Assembly (NCBI GenBank): GCA_964400655.1
Contig: CAYNVN010000142.1
Coordinates: 1 to 22,127, forward strand
From: B16-G9 sp964400655
GTDB taxonomy: Bacteria; Bacteroidota; Bacteroidia; Bacteroidales; F082
Length of the DNA stretch: 22,127 bases
Direction of reading: 5' to 3'
The notes beneath the pieces are model-generated. The model did no database searches and was not told the origin of the DNA. It saw nothing but the letters and a program-made list of their open reading frames with translations. Below, one piece after another: positions 7,775-13,829 of this stretch. The translations under genes were made by a program, and so were the position numbers. Positions within the stretch are counted from its first letter, which is position 1, and each line of letters opens with the position of its first letter.

Positions 7775-8740
7775 TTAGTAGCGCTCTACTTTAAGATTAG
7801 ATACGGCACTTTCAAGGTCGATGTAAATATGGTTTTCGGCATCCTCATAGTTGGGGGTGTAATATTTGCCGTTTATCTTGTTGAAACCTTTTAATGTTTT
7901 TCCCGAAAGGAAAGTACTTGCTGACACTTTACAGCCTGAATTTTCGGGAATCATCAAGGTGATATCGCAGGCTCCTGCATCAATGGAAATTTTTACATCG
8001 TCGTATTTGTCGCCTATTTTCAAATCGATATCGGCAGCACCTGCATCGATATTTACCTTTTTTACTTTAAATTTTGTCATGTCAAAGTCAATATCGGCGG
8101 CTCCGGCATCAATATCAATGGTCCATACCGGATTGTTGTTGAGTTTTAATATCCCTTTTGCCTGGTCGTTGTGATTCAGTTTTATATTGCTGTTGTTTTT
8201 AGCCTTTATGATTACCGTTCCCTGTGAGCCTAATGAATGCCCCGATATGCTGTATATATTTGTGAGTCTTCCGCTGTTTAATTTAAAAGTGGCAAGGTTC
8301 ATGGTTGTGGCATTCAGAATAAAATGTCCGGCAACGGCATCCAGTTTAAGTGTTGCGGTTTCGGTTCCCGAACGGAAGGGTACCGAATAAACCGATTTGG
8401 TTATGGAATCGGAGGCGGTACTGTCGTACATAAATGTATCTTCATCTTCTGTGTCCTCCCAATCGTTGCTGCTCCAGTCGTAGTCGTAATCTCTGTTTCC
8501 GTCGGTGTAAACTGCCTGGTTGGAGATATAAAACATGGTAAGGGCAAGGGTGATTACAACAAATCCCAGTTTAAGGCCGTCTTTTACCGGAAGTATCGAT
8601 ATTCCCCACAGCATTAAAAATACGGGCCAGATGTTCCAGAGTTTTCTCCATGCAAGATCAATTACATCAAGGTTGTTTAAAATGGCGAGGGTTCCCACAA
8701 AAATCAGGATAATCCCCCAAAATAGATTTCTATATTTCAT
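7775..8740 (-). CDS. LiaF/toast-rack-like membrane protein with IDAGAADID repeats
   Basis: I place the start at the ATG at 8740 (321 aa, MKYRNLFWGIILIFVG), typical of DUF5668/LiaF-like N-termini; upstream in-frame ATGs at 8770 and 8764 lie deeper in the preceding pspC-like gene. The N-terminal 80 residues form membrane hairpins (RNLFWGIILIFVGTLAILNN, and two further hydrophobic stretches). A Tyr/Asp/Glu-rich linker (YDYDWSSNDWEDTEDEDTF) leads to an extracytoplasmic beta-rich domain with three near-identical turns, IDAGAADID, IDAGAADID and IDAGACDIT, spaced 21 and 22 residues apart. This is the signature of the DUF2154/DUF2807 toast-rack or beta-helix family. In Firmicutes LiaF is a negative regulator of an envelope-stress two-component system; here the role is only inferred. 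It overlaps the PspC gene by 11 nt, implying translational coupling. Confidence 0.85.
   Translation of the reverse strand: MKYRNLFWGIILIFVGTLAILNNLDVIDLAWRKLWNIWPVFLMLWGISILPVKDGLKLGFVVITLALTMFYISNQAVYTDGNRDYDYDWSSNDWEDTEDEDTFMYDSTASDSITKSVYSVPFRSGTETATLKLDAVAGHFILNATTMNLATFKLNSGRLTNIYSISGHSLGSQGTVIIKAKNNSNIKLNHNDQAKGILKLNNNPVWTIDIDAGAADIDFDMTKFKVKKVNIDAGAADIDLKIGDKYDDVKISIDAGACDITLMIPENSGCKVSASTFLSGKTLKGFNKINGKYYTPNYEDAENHIYIDLESAVSNLKVERY
7961..8118 (-). repeat. In-gene tandem repeat coding for beta turns (63/66-bp period)
   Basis: Three similar segments have cores at 7971-7981, 8037-8047 and 8100-8110 on the plus strand (GCTCCTGCATC, GCACCTGCATC, GCTCCGGCATC), spaced 66 and 63 bp apart. 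They encode the repeated IDAGA(A/C)DI motif of the toast-rack domain and probably arose by internal duplication. Confidence 0.8.
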
Positions 8741-9224
8741 GGCTTTCGGTTTTTGATGGTTCATTTTCAACTTTTATTTCGGTTTTTCCTTTAGTTTCAT
8801 TAATCAGCATCATTACTCCTGCTATAATCAGAATCAACGGCCAGAATTTGAAAATGGCCATATTGGGGATCAGTGTATTGAGCAGAAACAGAAAACCAAT
8901 TAATATCAAAACAATACCGGCGATAAATGTACGGTTGTTGTTTTGTTTTTTTTCGTCAACAATTTCTGCATCGGTAATGTTTGGTGTGTCCGGTGCGCTG
9001 TTACCGGTTGAGTTTCCGTTATGGGGTGTTATCAAGGGCTCTTCGGGTGTGATTATCCATAAAACAATGTAGATTAAAACACCACCGCCTCCGGCAAAAA
9101 ATACAATTACAAATAACAAACGTGTAAGAATTACATCCACGTTAAAATATTTGGCCAGGCCGCCTGCAACACCTCCGAGAACCCGTGGGGTTCGTGTGCG
9201 ATAAAGTTTTGTTGAATTTGTCAT
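8730..9224 (-). CDS. PspC-domain inner-membrane protein
   Basis: This small inner-membrane protein (164 aa) has an N-terminal PspC domain (residues 1-62): a basic RTRTPRVLGGVAGGLAKYF segment, a DVILTRLLFVIVFFAG helix and the end motif YIVLWIITPEE. A polar linker (63-97) follows, then two hydrophobic segments (about 99-117 and 122-141) of DUF5668 type, and a charged tail. PspC in Enterobacteria senses inner-membrane stress and works with PspA and PspB; no PspA or PspB lies here, so this is a PspC-like sensor or scaffold rather than the classical Psp system. It is the first gene of a two-gene operon with the LiaF/toast-rack-like protein, matching a known association of PspC and LiaF-like modules. 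A promoter with exact -7 box lies 30 nt upstream. Confidence 0.9.
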   Translation of the reverse strand: MTNSTKLYRTRTPRVLGGVAGGLAKYFNVDVILTRLLFVIVFFAGGGGVLIYIVLWIITPEEPLITPHNGNSTGNSAPDTPNITDAEIVDEKKQNNNRTFIAGIVLILIGFLFLLNTLIPNMAIFKFWPLILIIAGVMMLINETKGKTEIKVENEPSKTESHEI

Positions 9225-9253
9225 TCGATTAATGTTTTTGTGATTTCATGGAG

Positions 9254-9284
9254 CAAAAATAGGGTGTGGATACGGGGTGTGAAA
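9254..9284 (-). promoter_or_regulatory. Predicted promoter of the PspC/toast-rack operon, with spacer repeat
   Basis: On the minus strand TATTTTTG (9261 to 9254) is an exact TAnnTTTG box. TTTC (9284 to 9281), one base off TTTG, lies 19 nt upstream, the expected spacing. The spacer holds two direct copies of GGGTGTG (plus strand 9262-9268 and 9275-9281) offset by 13 bp, and GTGTGAAACAC with GTGT/ACAC dyad symmetry. These could be an operator. Confidence 0.6.
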
Positions 9285-9439
9285 CACTTTTTCGGCGAAT
9301 GGTTGTGTTATGTCGGTAAACGGTGAAATGAATAAACAATAGCTTTTCTGCAACCGTAATCAATACGAGGATGTCAAATCAGATAATGATATGAATTAGG
9401 GTTGTTAAAAAGCCCGATGAAAAAAAAGTGGGTAATAAA

Positions 9440-9469
9440 TTTGGACATTACATTTAATTTTTATTTTTG
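9440..9469 (+). promoter_or_regulatory. Predicted promoter of the PUR-like gene
   Basis: TTTG (9440-9443), an 18-nt spacer and TATTTTTG (9462-9469) match the Bacteroidota -33/-7 consensus at both boxes. The predicted start near 9473 gives a leader of about 36 nt containing a purine-rich AGAGGGAT. The remainder of the 9225-9439 intergenic region holds no visible gene. Confidence 0.65.
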
Positions 9470-9508
9470 TTTGAGTAATTGACAGAGGGATCAAACCAAT
9501 AAAAAAGC

Positions 9509-9877
9509 ATGGAAGAACAAGGAAAATTTGAAAAACGTGAAGATATCTTTTCGCAGGCTGTAAGAGCAGGAAAGCGTACTTACTTTTTCGATGTTAAAGA
9601 AACCAGAAACGGGCAGCAATATCTGACCATTACAGAAAGTAAGAAGCGTTTCAACAGTGAGGACGGCAAATTTTTTTACGAGAAGCACAAAATCTTTCTG
9701 TATCACGAAGATTTTGAAAAATTCAGTAAAGGACTTGCCACTGCCATTGAGTTTATTGAAACGGGAGAAAAGCCTGAAGAAGAAAAAGAGTCAGTGGCTT
9801 CCAACCCCATCGAAACTACAACGGATGTTAGTTTTGAAGACCTTGGTAATGAAGAGGATAAGGGTGTAGCAGAATAA
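9509..9877 (+). CDS. PUR-alpha-like nucleic-acid-binding protein (DUF3276)
   Basis: This is a small (122 aa) cytoplasmic protein of the DUF3276/PUR family, which is widespread in Bacteroidota and Spirochaetes. The PUR repeat covers about residues 8-90: the first strand IFSQAVRAGKRTYFFDVKET, then QYLTITESKKRF, then KIFLYHEDFEKFSKGLATAIEFI, giving the beta-beta-beta-beta-alpha pattern of PUR repeats. The Borrelia relative binds single-stranded DNA and RNA and regulates expression; that is family knowledge, not shown here. The C-terminal 30 residues are acidic and low in complexity (EEEKES, EDLGNEEDK). It stands alone with its own promoter, facing the convergent alkyltransferase-like gene. The 82-bp gap to that gene has a T-rich run but no clear terminator hairpin. 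Confidence 0.9.
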   Translation: MEEQGKFEKREDIFSQAVRAGKRTYFFDVKETRNGQQYLTITESKKRFNSEDGKFFYEKHKIFLYHEDFEKFSKGLATAIEFIETGEKPEEEKESVASNPIETTTDVSFEDLGNEEDKGVAE

Positions 9878-9959
9878 AACGTTCTCTTTTTTTATTTTTT
9901 TAAGATTGGTTTTTCAGGGTTGCGGTTGTAAAGTTGCATTACCTGCGATTCGGTGTCAG

Positions 9960-10286
9960 TTACTCTTTAGGTTCCCAAAATACTTTATCAAATTCCACTA
10001 TTCTGTCATTTTCAATTTTTATTCCTTCACTTTCCAGAAGATTTTTCATGGTATCGGCACCTCCGAAGTGGCGCTTGCCTGTTAGCAGCCCCTTGCGGTT
10101 AACCACCCTGTGTGCCGGAATATTATCCAGGTTGTATTTTGTGCTGTTAAGTGCCCAGCCCGTCATACGTGCCGAACCTTTGCTGCCCAAAAATGCGGCT
10201 ATGGCACCATAGGTTGTTACCCTGCCATAAGGGATTTTTTTAACCACCTGGTAAACGCGCTGAAAAAAATTATCCTGAGTAGGCAT
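9960..10286 (-). CDS. Alkyltransferase-like (ATL) DNA-damage protein, catalytic Cys replaced by Ala
   Basis: This 108-aa protein has the DNA-binding fold of O6-alkylguanine-DNA alkyltransferase: FFQRVYQVVKKIPYGRVTTYGAIA (helix-turn-helix with Tyr26), the arginine finger R40 in GSARMTGWAL, and the active-site loop IPAHRVVNRKG. The normal acceptor motif is PCHR(V); here the Cys is Ala58 (codon GCA, minus strand 10115-10113), so it cannot transfer alkyl groups to itself. ATL proteins of this length bind alkylated bases and recruit nucleotide excision repair (family knowledge from ATL studies). The start overlaps the 3' end of trmB by 17 nt, and it is the last gene of the minus-strand run. Annotation as methylated-DNA--cysteine S-methyltransferase would be wrong on function. 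Confidence 0.92.
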   Translation of the reverse strand: MPTQDNFFQRVYQVVKKIPYGRVTTYGAIAAFLGSKGSARMTGWALNSTKYNLDNIPAHRVVNRKGLLTGKRHFGGADTMKNLLESEGIKIENDRIVEFDKVFWEPKE

Positions 10287-10956
10287 CTTTGTTTAATCTG
10301 AATTGGAGATATTTTATTTTAACGCCGTTGGCAAGCCACATCTTTTCGTAAAAAGTTTGTATTTGAGTAACTTCGTTATTCAGTTCCGAATGATATATAT
10401 CTTCGTTTTCGTAGAGCAGGGTGTGTCCGTCCTGTTTGATAATATCCATGGTGTAGTCGTAAAAAATGATGTTGTCGGTTTTTAAATGGATGATGTGGTT
10501 CTCTTTTAGTAACGGTTTATAGCGGGCGAGGAATTGTGGCGAGGTCAGCCTTTTCTTTTCTTTAATACGTCTTGGTTGCGGGTCGGGAAAAGTGATCCAT
10601 ATTTCGTCAATTTCCTGCTTGTCAAAATAAAAACCTATCTGGTCGATGCGTGTTCTGATAAAGGCCACGTTGGATAAACCGAGTTTTTTGGCATTAACCA
10701 GCCCCTGCCAGATACGGGCCCCTTTTATGTCCATCCCGATAAAATTTTTGTGGGGATAGCGTTGGGCAAGTCCCACGGCATATTCCCCTTTTCCGCAGGC
10801 CAGCTCAAGTACAACGGGGTTGTTGTTTTTAAAAAAATCTTTTCGCCAGTTGCCTTTTAAATAAAAGCCGTTTTTTACCTCATCAAAGGTGTATTGAAAC
10901 ATATTGTCGAAAGTTTTGTTTTCGGCAAAACGCTGTAACTTGTTTTTGTTACTCAT
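10270..10956 (-). CDS. trmB: tRNA (guanine-N7)-methyltransferase
   Basis: TrmB methylates G46 in the variable loop of tRNAs using S-adenosylmethionine, in the cytoplasm (228 aa, usual length). SAM-binding motif I is LELACGKGEYA (50-60), followed by the acidic loop FIGMDIKGARIW (72-83), and the family motif appears as TFPDPQPR (122-129), where many bacteria have FPDPWPK; the Gln variant occurs in Bacteroidota. The KEKKRLTSPQFL stretch and HLKTDN (near 158) fit the substrate-binding end. Its start is 16 nt after the SPOR-protein stop, and its stop overlaps the start of the ATL gene, so it lies in the middle of a tight operon. Confidence 0.95.
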   Translation of the reverse strand: MSNKNKLQRFAENKTFDNMFQYTFDEVKNGFYLKGNWRKDFFKNNNPVVLELACGKGEYAVGLAQRYPHKNFIGMDIKGARIWQGLVNAKKLGLSNVAFIRTRIDQIGFYFDKQEIDEIWITFPDPQPRRIKEKKRLTSPQFLARYKPLLKENHIIHLKTDNIIFYDYTMDIIKQDGHTLLYENEDIYHSELNNEVTQIQTFYEKMWLANGVKIKYLQFRLNKDAYSG

Positions 10957-10972
10957 ACTTTAAAAGGGGTGA

Positions 10973-12376
10973 TTATTTTTTCATGATCCAGGCAGCGGGG
11001 TTTTCTCCACTCCTGATGATTGATAGTTTGGCCATTGCTTCCTGCATGGTTTCAAAACCGCCGTAAGCAATCCGGGTCATACCGTATTTGTTGATGCCGG
11101 CTGTTAGTGCATCGTAGCCTTTTGATTTAAGCTGCTTAAGTAGTTTTTCGGCATTTTTCTCTTTTTCAAACGAACCGGCAATGATAAAGTAATGCAGTTC
11201 AACAGATTTTAATTCAGGTGTGTTGGCGGGTTCGGCAGTTTCCGGCTCTTCGGTTATATTTTCTTCGACAGTACTAATCTCGGAATCTTTATTAAGGTTG
11301 GTTTCCTGTTCTTCGGCGGCAGGAGTTTTCTGTATGTTAATATCGCCATCTTCTTCAACTGTCACCGGTGATTCATTATCCTGCAAAACGCTTACGGCAC
11401 CCTCTTCAGGTTGCGGTGTACGGTAGGTTTCTGCTTTGATTTCTTCTCCTTCGGAGGGTTCGCCGGTTTTATTTTCAACTTCCTCCGGCTTGTTGCCGAA
11501 AGTTAAATCATCGTTTTCCAGCGAAACTTCATTGTTTTCTTTTTTGTTTTTAAACAGTTGAACCAGCCACAGGGCCGAAGCGTTGTTGCTTATCTCATTA
11601 AGCGGAATTATTTCAACATTGTTGGCGATGTAACTTCCCGGATTGCTGTAAAATACCGGTATTTTGCTGCTGTACTGTTCGTAATAACTTTTTACGATAT
11701 TTTTATTCATCACACTCCATCCCGCCAGCATGCTTATCAACAATAAAAGGATAAACAAAAACTGAAAACGGTAGGTTGATCTGCGTTTTGGTACAACAAT
11801 GCTGCTTCCGTCGTTAAGGGATTGTTCTTTGTTTTTTGAAACGGCCCGTCTGTCTTTACGTTGTTGTTTTTCTTTTGAAGCCACCGGTTCCGCTTTTTCC
11901 TTTTTCGTCGGTTTTACTTTTTTGATGACTTCTTTTATTTTTTCTTCCTGTGTAATACGGTGAACGGCCGGTGAAATAAACGGAGAGAGGCCAAAAGCAT
12001 TGGGGTTGTAATTTACGGAAGTGTCCTGAATAAAAATTACTTTATCGCTTTGGTCTTTTCTAATCGTCCCTACTTTGTCGAACCGTATCTGTTTTCCCGT
12101 ATCAAGTGCATGGATACAGGCGCGGGCAAAAGCATCAATGCGTTTTTTGGCTTCCTGATAGGTAACGTTTTCTTCTTTGGCAATATAGTTCAGCAAAAGT
12201 CCGTCGTTGGTACGCAAATAGGGATTGAACATTATCTCGCGGAAAGGCGGTTTGAAATAGTGGGTGTCGTAATTGACCTGAGCCGGTTTGTCGTTAATAA
12301 TAAAGCCTCCCAGACCGGGGATTACAACACATTCGTAATCAAATAATAAATCTCCTATGTACTTTGCTATAACCAT
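10973..12376 (-). CDS. Transmembrane protein: HU-like (CCDC81-type) N-domains plus C-terminal SPOR domain
   Basis: This 467-aa single-pass membrane protein spans cytoplasm and periplasm. Residues 1-58 (YIGDLLFDYECVVIPGLGGF) and about 60-130 match the paired prokaryotic HU-CCDC81 domains, an HU/IHF-superfamily branch. A Lys/Arg-rich linker (150-200) precedes one membrane helix (about 202-222, FQFLFILLLLISMLAGW). The periplasmic part has a Glu/Pro-rich spacer (about 285-390) and ends in a SPOR domain (about 392-465, YFIIAGSFEKEKNAEKLLKQ), which binds septal glycan stripped of stem peptides. This suggests a link between nucleic acid or a cytoplasmic partner and the division septum (inference). 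HU-type domains of this branch may bind proteins rather than DNA. A near-consensus promoter lies upstream, with the -33 element at the end of kdsB. Confidence 0.87.
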   Translation of the reverse strand: MVIAKYIGDLLFDYECVVIPGLGGFIINDKPAQVNYDTHYFKPPFREIMFNPYLRTNDGLLLNYIAKEENVTYQEAKKRIDAFARACIHALDTGKQIRFDKVGTIRKDQSDKVIFIQDTSVNYNPNAFGLSPFISPAVHRITQEEKIKEVIKKVKPTKKEKAEPVASKEKQQRKDRRAVSKNKEQSLNDGSSIVVPKRRSTYRFQFLFILLLLISMLAGWSVMNKNIVKSYYEQYSSKIPVFYSNPGSYIANNVEIIPLNEISNNASALWLVQLFKNKKENNEVSLENDDLTFGNKPEEVENKTGEPSEGEEIKAETYRTPQPEEGAVSVLQDNESPVTVEEDGDINIQKTPAAEEQETNLNKDSEISTVEENITEEPETAEPANTPELKSVELHYFIIAGSFEKEKNAEKLLKQLKSKGYDALTAGINKYGMTRIAYGGFETMQEAMAKLSIIRSGENPAAWIMKK

Positions 12377-12403
12377 TGGGTGCGTAACGTTAAATGGAAC
12401 CTG

Positions 12404-12434
12404 CTAAAGTAGTTAAAAAGTTGCTGTATTTCAA
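12404..12434 (-). promoter_or_regulatory. Possible internal promoter before the SPOR gene
   Basis: On the minus strand TACTTTAG (12411 to 12404) matches TAnnTTTG except one base. TTG (12434 to 12432), overlapping the kdsB stop region, lies 20 nt upstream. The 54-nt gap after kdsB is the largest gap inside the operon, which fits a secondary start. Confidence 0.45.
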
Positions 12435-13177
12435 CTATTGCGGATGATTTTTTCCAAATCGGCAGGAGTGTCAACCGAAACGCTGTCAAAATCAGTTGTT
12501 TTAACTTTTATACGGAATCCGTTTTCGAGCCAGCGTAGCTGTTCGAGTTTTTCTGCCGACTCGAGGGGGGTGGGTTTTAACAGTACAATTTGTTTTAATA
12601 CCTGGGAACGGTAACCGTAAATGCCGATGTGTTTATAAAAAAGGTGCCGGTTTTTTTTTGTGTTGTTCTCCTTTTCTCTAATATAAGGAATCGGCTGCCG
12701 GGAAAAATAGAGGGCAAAACCGTTAATATCCGTTACAACCTTAACCGTATTGGGGTCCTTAATTTCGTTGTTGTTATCAATTATTTTTGCCATGGTGGCA
12801 ATGTGGGTATTGTCATCGGAAAAGAGGGCGGCCAGGTCGTCAATTTGTCGGGGCATGATAAACGGTTCGTCACCCTGAATGTTGATCACCGCATCAATGT
12901 TGTTACGTTCAACGGTAAGTTTAGTTAATACCTCATGGCAACGCGATGTGCCGTTGGTATGGTGCGATGCGGTCATTATCACCCGTCCGCCGAATTGCAT
13001 TACATGGTCGAAAATACGTTGGTCATCGGTTGCAACAACAACACTGTTAAGGCTTTTGGCTTTGGATGCCTGTTCGTAAACCCTTTGTATCATGCTTTTG
13101 CCGTTTATATCGGCAAGCGGCTTGCCCGGAAAACGGGTAGAGGCATAGCGGGCGGGGATGATACCGGTGATGTTCAT
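12431..13177 (-). CDS. kdsB: 3-deoxy-manno-octulosonate cytidylyltransferase (CMP-Kdo synthetase)
   Basis: KdsB activates Kdo with CTP to CMP-Kdo for addition to lipid A, an essential step in lipopolysaccharide core synthesis, in the cytoplasm (248 aa, normal length). The nucleotide-binding start is IIPARYASTRFPGKPL (6-21), followed by VVVATDDQRIFDHV (46-59), the NGTSRCHEV segment (75-83), and the metal-binding INIQGDEPFI (98-107). The C-terminal part holds QPIPYIRE and KHIGIYGYR, both characteristic. It starts 5 nt after the deoxynucleoside-kinase stop. Its presence supports a Gram-negative LPS-bearing envelope. No kdsA or waaA adjoins. Confidence 0.96.
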   Translation of the reverse strand: MNITGIIPARYASTRFPGKPLADINGKSMIQRVYEQASKAKSLNSVVVATDDQRIFDHVMQFGGRVIMTASHHTNGTSRCHEVLTKLTVERNNIDAVINIQGDEPFIMPRQIDDLAALFSDDNTHIATMAKIIDNNNEIKDPNTVKVVTDINGFALYFSRQPIPYIREKENNTKKNRHLFYKHIGIYGYRSQVLKQIVLLKPTPLESAEKLEQLRWLENGFRIKVKTTDFDSVSVDTPADLEKIIRNS

Positions 13178-13182
13178 GGTTG

Positions 13183-13794
13183 TTAAAACAGGCCGTGTAT
13201 TTCGGCGTTTACCTTATCAATAACAATGCTCAGGTCTTCGGGTTTTTTGAAATCCAGATTATCCACATCAATAATCAGCAGTTTGCCGAGGTTGTATTTG
13301 TTTATCCAGTTTTCGTACCTTTCGTTGAGTAGTTTGAGATAATCCAGACGAATGGATTCTTCATAATCGCGACCTCTGGTCTGGATTTGTTCAACAAGAG
13401 TGGGGATGTTTGCCCTGAGGTAAATAAGCAGGTCGGGGGCTTCAATAAACGAACTCATCAACTCAAAAAGTGAGATATAATTCTCAAAATCGCGGGTTGA
13501 CATCAGGTTCATGGAATGCAGGTTCGGAGCAAAGATGTAAGCATCTTCGTAAATGGTTCTGTCCTGTATTACGTTTTTCCCGCTGCGGCGGATATCGATC
13601 ACCTGACGGAAGCGGCTGTTGAGAAAATATATTTGAAGGTTGAACGACCAACGTTGCATATCTTCGTAAAAGCTGTTTAAATATGGATTGTTTTCCACAT
13701 CTTCAAAATGGGGTTTCCATTTGAAATGTTTGGCCAGAAGCCTTGTTAATGTGGTTTTTCCCGAGCCAATGTTTCCTGCTACTGCAACATGCAT
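13183..13794 (-). CDS. Deoxynucleoside kinase (dNK/dAK-dGK family)
   Basis: This cytoplasmic salvage enzyme (203 aa) phosphorylates deoxynucleosides to monophosphates, probably with ATP. It has a P-loop GNIGSGKTT (7-15), the sugar/base-binding region FEDVENNPYLNSFYED (30-45), the DRT motif at 78-80 in VIQDRTIYEDAYIFA, and a LID with basic TRGRDYEE (139-146). This layout is that of bacterial deoxyadenosine/deoxyguanosine kinases; the exact substrate cannot be read from the sequence. It lies between the GH3 gene (35-nt gap) and kdsB (5-nt gap), in the same operon. The ATG at 13794 is the only start that preserves the N-terminal strand before the P-loop. Confidence 0.93.
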   Translation of the reverse strand: MHVAVAGNIGSGKTTLTRLLAKHFKWKPHFEDVENNPYLNSFYEDMQRWSFNLQIYFLNSRFRQVIDIRRSGKNVIQDRTIYEDAYIFAPNLHSMNLMSTRDFENYISLFELMSSFIEAPDLLIYLRANIPTLVEQIQTRGRDYEESIRLDYLKLLNERYENWINKYNLGKLLIIDVDNLDFKKPEDLSIVIDKVNAEIHGLF

Positions 13795-13829
13795 ATCTGA
13801 AATTTTAAATTTGTACGAAAGTAAAAAAA

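Noticed and set aside
8741..8770. Longer start of the LiaF/toast-rack-like protein at 8770
   Set aside because: It adds ten polar residues (MKMNHQKPKA) read from the PspC gene. The ATG at 8740 starts right at the family-typical MKYRNLFWG.
9225..9508. Possible tRNA, small RNA or small protein in the 284-bp gap
   Set aside because: No cloverleaf, terminator-bounded hairpin or credible open frame was found; the gap is explained by two divergent promoters.
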